Shown: positions 46,154 to 55,600 of the stretch, piece by piece | How positions within the stretch are numbered: position 1 is the stretch's first letter | How the letters are laid out: every line of letters starts with the position of its first letter | NCBI RefSeq assembly: GCF_013393945.1 | Contig: NZ_CP040297.1 | Span: 434,001 to 498,000, forward strand | Direction: 5' to 3' | DNA from: Nostoc sp. TCL26-01 | Lineage (GTDB): Bacteria > Cyanobacteriota > Cyanobacteriia > Cyanobacteriales > Nostocaceae | DNA length: 64,000 bases | Notes under the pieces: generated by a model | Told to the model about the DNA's origin: nothing | Database searches by the model: none | Seen by the model: the letters and a program-made list of their open reading frames with translations, nothing else | Made by a program: the position numbers and the translations under genes

Positions 46154-46460
46154 TTGAGTAAATATTAAATTTTCATTAATGCCTGATGCGCCAATTCACA
46201 CTTGACCATTCACTCAAAACCATTGAGTTTTGACTATAGCTACCAAATGCCCTTGTTTGGCAGCATGAGGTCTGATCGGCTGCTAATGTGATACTCTAAA
46301 AAGTAAGGGAGATAACAACACTAAGATTTCATAAAGTGGCCTATGTCCGTAACATAAAAGTGTGTATCAGCCCAAATGCAGGTCAGAGGTGCAAGATTAC
46401 GCCAGTTTCTGCGTAGCTGTTAATCAAATTTGAGGTAGTATCTCAGGAGCAGTCAGTTTA

Positions 46461-46598
46461 ATGGACTATATAGAAAAAGTACTGGAAAAACTGAAAGAAT
46501 TGGCCCGTAAGCTGATTGAAGCCCTGATGGGGCCAGAAGCGGAGCCGGAACCGGAACTAATTCCGATTCCTGTAGATAATCGCTCTCGTCGTCGCTAA
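46461..46598 (+). CDS. Small hypothetical protein upstream of aroQ
   Basis: A 45-codon frame, [20 protein letters not shown] at the start, then an Ala/Glu/Pro stretch ([17 protein letters not shown]) and a basic end (RSRRR). The first 22 residues form a strongly amphipathic helix. The stop lies 19 bp before the aroQ start codon, so the two are likely cotranscribed. AGGAG at 46445-46449 is 11 nt before the ATG. Helix-forming composition and tight coupling argue for a real gene, but no family is recognised. Confidence 0.6.
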   Translation: MDYIEKVLEKLKELARKLIEALMGPEAEPEPELIPIPVDNRSRRR

Positions 46599-46617
46599 TA
46601 GCCTGAAGGTACGAGAC

Positions 46618-47067
46618 TTGACAGTGCAACCTCTAAGTATTTTGGTGCTGCATGGGCCAAACCTGAATTTGCTGGGACAAAGGGAACCAGGGGTTTATGG
46701 CTCTGCCACCTTGGCTGAGATTAATAGTTTGTTAGCAGAAGTAGCCCTAAAATTACAGGCAGAAATTTTTCCCCTCCAGTCAAATCATGAAGGAGTTTTA
46801 GTAGATGCTATTCATGAGGCTTTGGGGAAACACCAAGGAATTTTGATTAATCCAGGAGCTTATACCCATACAAGTGTAGCTTTACGAGATGCGATCGCTG
46901 GTGTAAATCTACCTACTGTGGAAGTTCATCTGAGTAATATTCATCGTCGAGAAGAGTTTCGCCATCATTCTTACATCGCCCCGGTAGCTATTGGACAAAT
47001 TAGCGGTTTCGGTGTACAAAGCTATCTGTTGGGCTTACAGGCGTTGGTACAGAATTTGAGGGAATAG
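46618..47067 (+). CDS. aroQ: Type II 3-dehydroquinate dehydratase
   Basis: Converts 3-dehydroquinate to 3-dehydroshikimate, the third step of the shikimate pathway, as a cytosolic dodecamer. At 149 residues it is the standard length. The conserved [20 protein letters not shown] carries the lid Arg and the catalytic Tyr. [22 protein letters not shown] and [21 protein letters not shown] (with the catalytic His) follow in order. The start is a TTG at 46618 that gives [15 protein letters not shown]; the GTG two codons later is an alternative. Downstream is a heptamer repeat array, so it is probably the last gene of its transcript. Confidence 0.94.
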   Translation: MTVQPLSILVLHGPNLNLLGQREPGVYGSATLAEINSLLAEVALKLQAEIFPLQSNHEGVLVDAIHEALGKHQGILINPGAYTHTSVALRDAIAGVNLPTVEVHLSNIHRREEFRHHSYIAPVAIGQISGFGVQSYLLGLQALVQNLRE

Positions 47068-47162
47068 TCAGTGGTCAATGGTCATTAGTCAATAGTCATT
47101 AGTCAATGGTCATTAGTCAATAGTCATTAGTCAATAGTCATTAGTCAATAGTCATTAGTCAT
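47068..47162 (+). repeat. Heptamer tandem array downstream of aroQ
   Basis: Alternating GTCATTA and GTCAATA / GTCAATG 7-mers, about 13 units, begin right after the aroQ stop codon. The type matches 15055 and 50805. From 47170 to 47284 come CTCACTCC/ACTCAGCA low-complexity units and the inverted-repeat partner. Confidence 0.85.
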
Positions 47163-47238
47163 TAGAATTATTACTCCCTCCCATACTCCCTCACTCTTTA
47201 CTCAGCACTCAGCACTCCCTCACTCCCTCACTCCCACA

Positions 47239-47279
47239 CTCAGCACGGGCTGAACGCCCCGCTTCCGCTAACAGCACTC
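47239..47279 (-). repeat. Inverted repeat, right copy (partner 45892-45932)
   Basis: CTCAGCACGGGCTGAACGCC and the following bases to 47279 are the reverse complement of 45892-45932. Neighbouring CTCACTCC units are also shared with the left copy. Confidence 0.75.
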
Positions 47280-47307
47280 AGCACTTCCTTTTTAATTCTT
47301 TAAGATT

Positions 47308-48243
47308 ATGCGTTATTCACTGGTGAGTAGGTTTAGAGGGACTTTATTGGGAACAGTTATAGGTGCGGGTTTAGTTCCTGGTGGGGAAGCAGTACAGCAG
47401 ACAGTTGACTCTCAAATTATTCCAGCTGTGATTACTGGCTGTGGAAGTTTGGTGAGGCTGGGAAGACTAGATTTAGATGATTGGCGAGAAATTTACCAAC
47501 AAGAATTTTTTAGTTCAGGTACAGCTGAAAGTATTACACTCAAAATTATTTTAGCGACGATACCCGTAGCATTATTTTTCCACGAAAATCCAGTTAAGTT
47601 GCAGCAAAATTTGCTGGAAGTGGTGAAAATCTGGAGCGATGACGCAATTATCCGTGATGGTACTCTAGCAATAGGATATGCGATCGCTCAATCACTTACA
47701 GAAAAACTCCAACCCCAAACTCTCATTCCGCAAATAATTTCTTTTATTGGCGACACTCACACCTCAATACCACAAAATTTACTAAAAGTCAATCAAGCTG
47801 TGACTCAAGGATCTGGGTTAACAAGATTGCTAAGTGAGTTGAATGGTACAGAAAAGCTCAGTAGTGCTTTGGCTGTAGGATTTTACTGTTTTCTTAGCAC
47901 CTTAGAAGACTTGCGTTTAACAATGTTGCAGACAGTAAAACTCAACTCTGTTTATGCACAGACAATCATTGCCATAACTGGTGCTTTATCTGGAAGTTAT
48001 AACAGTACTGTCGGTATTCCCGTTAATTGGCAGGTGGCACTTTTAGGTAAGAACTCAGCAGCCACAGGAGAAAGCAAGCTCTGGCAAATGTTAGAATTGG
48101 GCGATGCCCTTGCCGCAGTGTGGTCAGGAGTTTATCATCTGACTGCATATCCAAGGGAGTTTTCCGAACACGGATGTATCATGTTTGAGCAACAAGTTCC
48201 CTTGTCTGTTTATGCTGCACCTCGAATCATTCGGGGGCATTAA
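47308..48243 (+). CDS. ADP-ribosylglycohydrolase-like protein, metal site degenerate
   Basis: A 311-residue protein beginning MRYSLVSRFRGTLLGTVIGAGL, which resembles the opening of the ADP-ribosylglycohydrolase fold (usually RFRGALLGLAVGDALG). Near the C-terminus, IIAITGALSGSYNSTVGIPVNW parallels the family's 'AGALAGAYYGxxxIPxxW' helix. The Asp/Glu residues that would bind Mg in active enzymes are not evident at the first site (GAGL in place of GDAL), so catalysis is doubtful. Its stop is 84 bp upstream of the 7TM-HD gene and both face the same way, so they may form a unit. A structural or regulatory role is possible. The family assignment is moderate. Confidence 0.55.
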   Translation: MRYSLVSRFRGTLLGTVIGAGLVPGGEAVQQTVDSQIIPAVITGCGSLVRLGRLDLDDWREIYQQEFFSSGTAESITLKIILATIPVALFFHENPVKLQQNLLEVVKIWSDDAIIRDGTLAIGYAIAQSLTEKLQPQTLIPQIISFIGDTHTSIPQNLLKVNQAVTQGSGLTRLLSELNGTEKLSSALAVGFYCFLSTLEDLRLTMLQTVKLNSVYAQTIIAITGALSGSYNSTVGIPVNWQVALLGKNSAATGESKLWQMLELGDALAAVWSGVYHLTAYPREFSEHGCIMFEQQVPLSVYAAPRIIRGH

Positions 48244-48327
48244 TTTCTAAAAAATCGGTCTGGGAGTTCACAAATCAAGAAAATCAAAAGGCTCTTTCTA
48301 TCAGCTTTTGAAGCTTAGAAACCGGGA

Positions 48328-50802
48328 ATGGTAAAATCGGTCAAAAATCACACTGGGATAGATGCAATAAATTGGAGCTGGGTGCATGAAAAGCGTTCCT
48401 CTATTGTTTTGGCGATCGCAGTTGTATCCCTTACGGGTGTTGTGGGTCATAAGTTATACAATCAACCCCAATTAAAAATCGGCACAGCCGCGCCACAGAC
48501 AATTAGAGCGCCACGTACTGCTAACATCGAAGATCAGCAACAAACTGACTTAAAACGCAAAGCAGCCAGTAAAAGCTCCACACCAGTGTTAATGGTTGAT
48601 GCCAAAACTACAGCACAAATTGACCAATATTTACAAAAAATCCTGAATGAAGGTAACGAAATCCGCATTTCTGCTGGTTCATTTCCGTTTTTTGATACCT
48701 CAGTATTGTCTTTACCGATCCAGCACTATCTACGTTCTTGTTCTGATTCAGAATGGCAGGGAGTTTTAGCAGCCATAGAAAATACAGGTCAAGGAGAAGT
48801 AGGATTTTTTACTCAAAAATCAGGCGATCGCTCCAAAAAACGCCAATCTTCACAAAAGCATTCTAGTGTTGAGCAAATTCAGGAAAGCCAAGTCCAAGGT
48901 ATCTCTATTGACTCGACTCATCCCACAGCAAATTTATCTTCTCCAGTAGCTAAAAATGTTGAAGTTAACGTCAAGACAGAGTTTATCCAAGCCTTAGCAG
49001 AATTAGCCACTTATCGTGTCACTACCGGCGAGCAGAACCTATCTACACTTGTAACTCAAATTGCTCAAGCAAGGCTGGCTTATGCTCAAGCTAGTGTCCA
49101 ACTTTTAAACCTAGACACGATCGCCACACAGACAGTCTATCACGACACCATTTTGTTAGAGTTGTCTGATAACGAGTGGACACACACACAACAGGGAATT
49201 CGCCAAAGTGCAGAACGGATTCTCGCTCAAGGTATTCCCCCCGGCTTACCCCAGAATATTCTACAAAATGCAGTCAGTTTACAAGTACAAACATTTGTCC
49301 CGAAAAATGCGGAAACTTTAGCAACTAAAGTACTACTAGCTGTGCTGCAACCCAATCTCAAGGAAGATCAGGAACAAACGCAACAACAAGCAAAACAAGC
49401 AGCCGCGATTGTCGCCCCCGTACTAGTTGAGGTGAAGCAAGGGACGGTGATTGTCCATAAGGGAGAAAAAATTACCGCCTGGGATTTTGAGATATTAGAA
49501 CATTATCAACTGATTCGCCGGGAAAATAACTGGTTGGGTTTGCTCAAGCTGGCAAGTATTACGACTGGGGCTATTTGTGTATTCGTCTTGCTGGAAAAGC
49601 GCAATCAGTGTCCTTTACGTCAACGCGATCGCCTGTTAGTTTTACTGCTGACTCTGAGTACACCAGGGGTGCTAGCAGTTGGTATACCATACACTACTTG
49701 GGCTGCTGTGGGTTTGTTATTGGGTAGTTTCTACGGGCGTACCTTGGGTGTCACCGTAGTGGGATTACTCTTGGTCATGCTAGTGATCAGCATGGAAGTG
49801 AGCATCATTGGGTTATTAGCTGGGGCGGCGGGTGGAATTTTAGGGAGTTATTTGGCGCAGAGATTGCGATCGCGTGAGGAATTAGCCCTGTTGGGTATGG
49901 CGATCGCTGGGATGCAAGGTGGTGTTTATCTGCTGATCAAAGTCTTAATTGGTGCGGCTTTTGGGGCGGGTTGGTATGTCATTCTCCAAGAAGCTGGGTT
50001 ATTTGCGTTATCTGGCTTGGCTTGGAGTATTGTGGCTTTGGGTTTAAGCCCTTATTTAGAAAAAGTATTTGATTTAGTTACGCCAATTCGGTTGGCAGAA
50101 TTAGCTAACCCCAATCGACCTTTATTAAAAAGATTAGCCACAGAAACACCAGGGACTTTTCAGCATACTTTGTTTGTGGCAACTTTGGCAGAAGCGGCTG
50201 CGAAAAAACTTGGTTGTAATGTAGAGTTGGTTAGGGCTGGGACATTATATCACGATATTGGCAAAATGCACGACCCTTTGGGATTTATTGAAAATCAAAT
50301 GGGCGGGCCGAATAAACACGAAACCGAAATTCAAGATCCTTGGAAGAGTGCAGCAATTATTAAAAAGCACGTCACTGAAGGGTTAGTGATGGCACGTAAA
50401 CACCTTTTACCCACTGCAATTCAAGCTTTTATTCCCGAACATCAAGGCACAATGTTGATTGCCTATTTTTATCATCAGGCAGAACAAATGGCTGAGAATG
50501 ATCCGAGTATTATCCTGGATGATGACGATTTTCGTTATGATGGCCCAATTCCCCAATCGCGGGAAACAGGTATTGTGATGCTAGCTGATGCTTGTGAAGC
50601 GGCACTGCGATCGCTTAAAGATGTGAATCATGAACAAGCTGTAACTGTACTTAATAATATTCTCCGTGCCAGATGGCAAGACAATCAACTCATAGATTCA
50701 GGCTTAACTAGAGAGGAAATGTCACAAATTGCCGAAATTTTCGTCGAAGTTTGGCAACAGTTCCATCACAAGCGCATTGCTTATCCTAAAGTAAAGGTGT
50801 GA
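48328..50802 (+). CDS. 7TM-HD family cyclic dinucleotide phosphodiesterase (PgpH-like)
   Basis: An 824-residue membrane protein. A first hydrophobic helix (about residues 28-45) leads to an extracytoplasmic 7TMR-HDED region (about 55-370; APRTANIEDQQQTDLKRKAA and VKQGTVIVHKGEKITAWDFEIL are recognisable). About seven hydrophobic helices span 400-570, followed by a cytoplasmic HD domain (about 600-800) with TFQHTLFVATLAEAAA, the metal-binding pair His642-Asp643 in LYHDIGKMHDP, and IPEHQGTMLIAYFYHQA. Characterised members (PgpH) hydrolyse c-di-AMP, linking it to osmolyte and potassium control. Motifs are complete, so activity is likely. It follows the ADP-ribosylglycohydrolase-like gene. Confidence 0.9.
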   Translation: MVKSVKNHTGIDAINWSWVHEKRSSIVLAIAVVSLTGVVGHKLYNQPQLKIGTAAPQTIRAPRTANIEDQQQTDLKRKAASKSSTPVLMVDAKTTAQIDQYLQKILNEGNEIRISAGSFPFFDTSVLSLPIQHYLRSCSDSEWQGVLAAIENTGQGEVGFFTQKSGDRSKKRQSSQKHSSVEQIQESQVQGISIDSTHPTANLSSPVAKNVEVNVKTEFIQALAELATYRVTTGEQNLSTLVTQIAQARLAYAQASVQLLNLDTIATQTVYHDTILLELSDNEWTHTQQGIRQSAERILAQGIPPGLPQNILQNAVSLQVQTFVPKNAETLATKVLLAVLQPNLKEDQEQTQQQAKQAAAIVAPVLVEVKQGTVIVHKGEKITAWDFEILEHYQLIRRENNWLGLLKLASITTGAICVFVLLEKRNQCPLRQRDRLLVLLLTLSTPGVLAVGIPYTTWAAVGLLLGSFYGRTLGVTVVGLLLVMLVISMEVSIIGLLAGAAGGILGSYLAQRLRSREELALLGMAIAGMQGGVYLLIKVLIGAAFGAGWYVILQEAGLFALSGLAWSIVALGLSPYLEKVFDLVTPIRLAELANPNRPLLKRLATETPGTFQHTLFVATLAEAAAKKLGCNVELVRAGTLYHDIGKMHDPLGFIENQMGGPNKHETEIQDPWKSAAIIKKHVTEGLVMARKHLLPTAIQAFIPEHQGTMLIAYFYHQAEQMAENDPSIILDDDDFRYDGPIPQSRETGIVMLADACEAALRSLKDVNHEQAVTVLNNILRARWQDNQLIDSGLTREEMSQIAEIFVEVWQQFHHKRIAYPKVKV

Positions 50803-50804
50803 AA

Positions 50805-50872
50805 GTCATTGGTCAATAGTCATTGGTCAATAGTCAATAGTCATTGGTCAATAGTCATTGGTCATTAGGCAA
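50805..50872 (+). repeat. Heptamer tandem array after the 7TM-HD gene
   Basis: Units GTCATTG / GTCAATA of 7 bp repeat about nine times between the convergent 7TM-HD and GNAT genes. Confidence 0.8.
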
Positions 50873-50900
50873 TAGGAATAAAGATTTTAGCTGACCCAAT

Positions 50901-51407
50901 TTAAACTTGATTAAAAGCTGGTGGATAAATTACATTGCCTCGATATTTTGCTTGATAACCTGGGAGAGGCTTGACCATAAATACATCTTCGGGAACTGGA
51001 AAAGGACTAGCAATGTCATACTTCACTGATGGTTCAAACCCAAAACGAGTATAAAATTGCGGATCACCCAAGACAATTACCATGACTTCTTTTCTCGTCG
51101 CTAATTTGGCTAACCCAGCTTGCACTAATTGAGTGCCAATACCTTGTTTTTGAAAATCAGGATGAACAGCGATCGGTGCTAAACTGATAACTTTAAATGT
51201 AACTTCATCTACCAAATTAATGTAACTAAAAAGAATATGTCCAACTACAACATGATCAACTTCTGCCACTAAAGCCAGTTCGGGAATAGAAAATTCAGAC
51301 ATCCGAATAGCTGCTATCAGTTGAGCCTCATTGTCACGTCCAAATGCTAGCTGATTAATTGTGGCGATCGCCAGATAATCTGATGAATTTTCACAACGAA
51401 TATTCAT
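50901..51407 (-). CDS. GNAT-family N-acetyltransferase (downstream of a pair)
   Basis: The frame is open from 51437, but the ATG at 51405-51407 (MNIRCENSSDYLAI) overlaps the stop of the upstream GNAT gene in an ATGA arrangement, the sign of translational coupling, so this start is preferred (168 residues). LAPIAVHPDFQKQGIGTQLVQAGLAKLA (near residue 80) is the acetyl-CoA pyrophosphate-binding motif A. VLGDPQFYTRFGFEPSVKYDI is the YjhQ/YhbS-like C-terminal pattern. It acetylates an unknown amine or peptide in the cytosol. Confidence 0.88.
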   Translation of the reverse strand: MNIRCENSSDYLAIATINQLAFGRDNEAQLIAAIRMSEFSIPELALVAEVDHVVVGHILFSYINLVDEVTFKVISLAPIAVHPDFQKQGIGTQLVQAGLAKLATRKEVMVIVLGDPQFYTRFGFEPSVKYDIASPFPVPEDVFMVKPLPGYQAKYRGNVIYPPAFNQV

Positions 51408-51919
51408 GATGGTAAAATTAATTCCATAAAAATCCAATTTTGGCGATATTCGAGAGGAATTTCGATTTTTTCTATATAAGGCTCAATATTTTGAAAGCCG
51501 AGTGAATAATAAAGTGCTAATGCGGCACTGCTAAAAGGTGCAGTATCTAAGCGTAGTCTTGAGTAACCAATTCTTTGAGCCTCATGGATTATAGCTTTCA
51601 ATAAACAAGTACCTATACCTTTTTGCCGAAACTCTGGTTGTACATAGATCCTTTTGACTTCTCCTATACCCTCATCAATCTTTCGCAAGCCAGCACAACC
51701 AACTGTTTTTGTTTCATATTCTGCTAAGAGTAAGCATCCTGTTGGCGATGTAAATTGTGAAATTTGCATCATGTACTGGGCTAAAATTTCATTGATATCA
51801 AAACTAAGATTAAATTCACGGCTCAATATCAAATTAGACTCCTGAGCATATTCTAAGAAAATCTTTTGAGCAGAAGCCTGATGTACTTCTGTCTCTGCTG
51901 GGATGATTTTTAACAACAT
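51404..51919 (-). CDS. GNAT-family N-acetyltransferase (upstream of a pair)
   Basis: The 171-residue protein has the acetyl-CoA motif VKRIYVQPEFRQKGIGTCLLKAIIHEA (near residue 88) and the C-terminal LYYSLGFQNIEPY typical of the GNAT fold. CGNAT-like GCLLLAEYETKTVGCAGLRKI forms strands 2-4. The gene is followed by a 4-nt overlapping second GNAT gene of different sequence, so the two enzymes are made together. The substrate is unknown; it resembles the small 'MarR-less' GNATs that act on amino acids or antibiotics, without a specific hit. Confidence 0.88.
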   Translation of the reverse strand: MLLKIIPAETEVHQASAQKIFLEYAQESNLILSREFNLSFDINEILAQYMMQISQFTSPTGCLLLAEYETKTVGCAGLRKIDEGIGEVKRIYVQPEFRQKGIGTCLLKAIIHEAQRIGYSRLRLDTAPFSSAALALYYSLGFQNIEPYIEKIEIPLEYRQNWIFMELILPS

Positions 51920-51976
51920 ATTATATACATATTATATTGATGAAAACTGCCGAATGAATTGTAGCAATATGTTGTG

Positions 51977-52090
51977 CTATGGCAAGGCTAATACCAAATT
52001 TATTGATGATTCTCTAACCATCTCTTGTAATTCTGGATCTTCTTTCATCATTCTTTTAATAATTTTTAGTGCATCATTAGTTTTCTTCAT
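51977..52090 (-). pseudogene. Truncated XRE-type antitoxin gene
   Basis: The ATG at 52088-52090 opens MKKTNDALKIIKRMMKEDPE then LQEMVRESSINLVLALP and stops. Antitoxins of the HigA/XRE type that pair with Gp49-like toxins commonly start 'MKKTSDALEIIDxMxGDDPELQELVxEATINAQVAQLIYEAR' and then continue with a helix-turn-helix domain. Here everything after the first 37 codons is missing. The ATG overlaps the end of a remnant that could be the toxin C-terminus. Family assignment by pattern; function lost. Confidence 0.55.
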
Positions 52091-52351
52091 CTGTTTGTTC
52101 CTCTGGTTCAGTACTTTTTGACTTTTCAAACAACCTCTAAGAGGGTGTTGGAAAAGTTTCAGTAGGTATAAAAATGTCATTCTGACTGGAGCGGAGCGTC
52201 AGGAAGAATCTAGGTTTTGTGGCACGTACCGAGATGTTTCATTCCGCTACGCTGCATTCAACATGACAAAGAAACAGACTTTTCCAACGTCCTTTAAGAC
52301 TCGGACTTCTCTTTGATCATCCTGAAAGAAAATAATCCGTGTTTCTGGCAT
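52077..52351 (-). pseudogene. HigB/Gp49-like toxin gene split by a miniature transposon
   Basis: From the ATG at 52349-52351 the reverse strand reads MPETRIIFFQDDQREVRVL, typical of the start of Gp49-like (RelE/HigB superfamily) toxins. The frame then enters a 154-bp family A element. After the element and a second solo element end (52122-52137), an acidic stretch (EKSKSTEPEEQTDEEN, stop overlapping the antitoxin ATG) would be the toxin C-terminus. The central part is absent, so more than a simple insertion has happened. The toxin-first order with overlapping antitoxin is that of higBA modules. Confidence 0.5.
52141..52294 (+). mobile_element. Miniature inverted-repeat element, family A, copy 2
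   Basis: At 154 bp it is the same length as copy 1 and about 95% identical. Termini are GAGGGTGTTGGAAAAG and CTTTTCCAACGTCCTT, flanked by TAA (52138-52140 and 52295-52297). The T-to-G change in the left end is mirrored by an A-to-C change in the right end, so the pairing of the termini is kept. A further solo end, CTTTTCAAACAACCTC (52122-52137), abuts it and shares its TAA, making a 35-bp imperfect palindrome at the junction. Confidence 0.88.
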
Positions 52352-52454
52352 TGTTTGGCTAATGGTTACGCATACTACTAATTTTATCGCAAAAAAGCGA
52401 TTTTTAGTGATTAGGCAGCACTGCCTACCTTCGGATATAAGGACTGTTTCGCCC

Positions 52455-52530
52455 ACAAGGGGCGTAAAGCCTGCGGCATGGCTTCTCTACGAGACGCTAC
52501 GCGAACGCTTAGAGCGTAGCGGGATGTAGT
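52455..52530. repeat. Dispersed GC-rich palindromic repeat
   Basis: CCACAAGGGGCGTAAAGCC, GCGGCATGGCTTCTCTACG and GAGACGCTACGCGAACGC follow one another. GCTACGC (52497-52503) pairs with GCGTAGC (52514-52520). This is a familiar cyanobacterial interspersed repeat. The spacer from here to 52653 is otherwise AT-rich leader for the following large gene. Confidence 0.65.
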
Positions 52531-52653
52531 ACGGTTTTAAACCTTCACTTTTTTGATAAAAATACGTGTTTTCACTTACTGACAATTACATAAAACGTGA
52601 GTTATTTTGATTGCCAATTCTTGTTGACAGTTATATAATTTACACGCTTATTT

Positions 52654-55600
52654 ATGTATTACTGTAAAGTTGGTCAAGGTGTTTACACGGAAGCAAAGTT
52701 TGTTAAGAATAATATTCATTCTCCAGTATTATTAATTCTCGATTCTCAAGTACCAGATTACTTACATCTATTGTCTGGTGTGCAGTCTGGTGTGGAAGTA
52801 GCGGTGATTGATGCTTACCAAGATGGTGTAGAGCAAATTACACAAATTCTGCAACAAGGTTCTGGTTGGAAACAAGTGCATCTGATTAGTCATGGTTCTC
52901 CAGGCTGCTTGTACCTTGGTAATACGGAATTAAGTTTGACAACGATTGAAAAGTATAAATTTTACTTACAAAAATGGTTTCAAGGTTTTCAATCTGGCGG
53001 TGAGTTATTCATCTATGGTTGTCAGGTGGCTGCTGGAGATGCGGGAGAGGAATTTCTCTCACAATTGCATGAGATATTACAAATAGAAATTGCTGCTTCT
53101 CGGACTTTAACTGGTAATTCTGCTTTGGGTGGTAACTGGTATCTAGAAGCTAGGACAAGTAAGATTCATCCTCTAGCTATCTTTCCATCTGATGTTTTAG
53201 CTAGCTATCCAAGTATTCTTGCTACTTATATAGTTAATAGCCTTGGCGATAATGATGATGGCAATTTGGGTAATGGCATTACTACTTTACGAGAAGCAAT
53301 TAATGCCGCTAATGGGAATAAAAATGAAGCCCATCTGATTCGATTTGAGTTAGGTAGCCAGCCCCAAACTATCCTCTTGAGTAGTAGTTTGGGCATTTTT
53401 GGCAATATTACTATTGATGGGGGAAGTGCAGCCAAGATTACCCTAGATGGTGGTAATAATAATCGCCATTTTTATATCGGTGCATTACAAGAATTGACAC
53501 TGGAAAACCTGACTTTGATCAATGGTAAAGATCAGGCGGGGGGTAGTATTTTCAGTGATCAAAATGCACGCTTGAATGTGGATCATGTCACCTTTAAAAA
53601 TAACACCGCCGTGATGGATGGTAGCGGTGGTAGTGGCGTTGGGGGGGCAATTTTCAGTCAGGGAATTTTACGCCTCACAGATAGCACCTTCCAAAGTAAT
53701 ACAGCCGCCGCATTAGGGGGGGCAATATTCAATGCGGCTAAACCTCTCACCGCTAGTGGGAGTTTGTTTGTTGATAACCAAGCTGGTGGTGCGGCAAATT
53801 CGCCTAGTTTTGTGGCTGGGGGGGCAATTTTTGATGATGGGGGCAATGTTGAATTAATTCAAAGCACGTTTAGCAATAACCGTTCCACTGGTGATGGTGG
53901 GGCGGTGTTTAATAAAGGCAAACTCAGTGTTTATAACGGCACTGTAACTCTGAACGTAGCTGATAGCGATAATAGTGGTTCTGGGCGTGGGGGGGGATTT
54001 TTTAATGATGGTGGCACGATTAGAGTTAGCAATAGTATTGTTGCAGGTAATCGGGCGGCAGAGAATGCAGACTTAGCTAAGGGAAGTTCGGGACTATATA
54101 TTAGCTTGGGCGGTAATTTAATTGGTGAGGATACAGTCAAACAGTTTACAGAAGAGACTGATATTACTTTTGTCAATGCGGGGATTAATGATATTAATCA
54201 AGTTTTAGATCCGACTTTGGCGTTAAATGGTGCGGCTTTGGGTTCACCGTTAACTCATGCTTTAGTGGCGGGGAGTCGGGCGATTGATGGGGGATTACCA
54301 TCTTGGGTAAGTTTGGCAACGGATGCAACAGGAAAATCCCGAATAGAAAATTTCCGCATTGATATTGGTGCAGTTGAGTTTACAGGTACAGGGACAATTC
54401 CGACAAACTCTATCAATGAGAATGATTTATCTGTAACTATTAATACAGGTTCTACTGTTTTGACAGCACTGAATCCCTACAGTCAATTAGGTGCTGATGT
54501 CACATATCAAGGTAATGGACAGGTTGTTTATACTCCTGGCGCAGCTTTTCAGACTTTGGCCGCAGGAGAAACGGTAATTGATACGATTACCTTTGCTGAT
54601 AGTGAGGGAATTAAGACGGTAAATGTACAGGTGGTTGGTCTTAATCAAGCACCTGCGGGCGTAGACGATGTGATCATTGGATCTCTGACGTTTAATCCTT
54701 TGGCAAATGATCTAGATGTAGATGATGGCGATCGCCTACAAATCACTAACATTGCTAGTCAGCCTAGTAATGGTCAGGTAATTGTTAATCCCAATAGTAC
54801 CATTACTTATATACCGACGGGCGGATTTACTGGTACAGATGCTTTTACCTATACTCTCAGTGATGGTAATGGTGGCACAAGTACGGCTGAGGTAACGGTC
54901 AATGTCGGGAATGTTGCTAATTTGGTCATTGTCACCACTAATCTAGATGTTGTCGATGCTAACGATGGTGTCACATCTTTACGAGAAGCGATCGCCACTC
55001 TCAACAATTTAGGTAATGGGACAATTGGTTTCAATTTATCTGGGGAACAAACCATTACCTTAACTAAAGGACAGTTAGAGGTTCTCCCCAATAGCGATAT
55101 CACGATCCAAGGTACAGGGGCAAATGCGCTAACTATTAGTGGTAATCAGCAATCCCGGTTGTTTTTCGTCGATATTGGCGGCAAATTAACCCTGAATGGC
55201 TTAACTTTAGCTGATGGCATAGATCGGGCTAATAATTCTGTATTTCCAGGGATTTCCCAAGGTGGGGCAATTCGCAACCAAGGCATATTAGTTATTAATG
55301 ATAGTGTATTGCGAGATAACCGTTCAGAAACTATCGGTGGGGCGATCGCTAATGGTAGCAGTGGTGGTGATGCCAATGATGCGCCTCTTTACAATGCCAG
55401 TCTGACGATCAATAACACTCAATTCATTAATAATATTGCTAAAGATCAAGGTGGGGCAATTTATAACGGCTTTACTGGCAGTGGTGGCTCAGTCACTATT
55501 AGCAATAGCAGTTTTGAGCAGAACCGGGCTTTGGCGATTGGTGGGGCAATTTTTAATAATAATGGTGGTTTGAGCATTACCAACACCGACTTTAGTCATA

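Noticed and set aside
52247..52456. 69-codon reverse frame taken as an intact gene
   Set aside because: The part that resembles a toxin starts at 52351; upstream residues are unlikely to be translated and the end is element sequence, so it is treated as part of a broken toxin gene.
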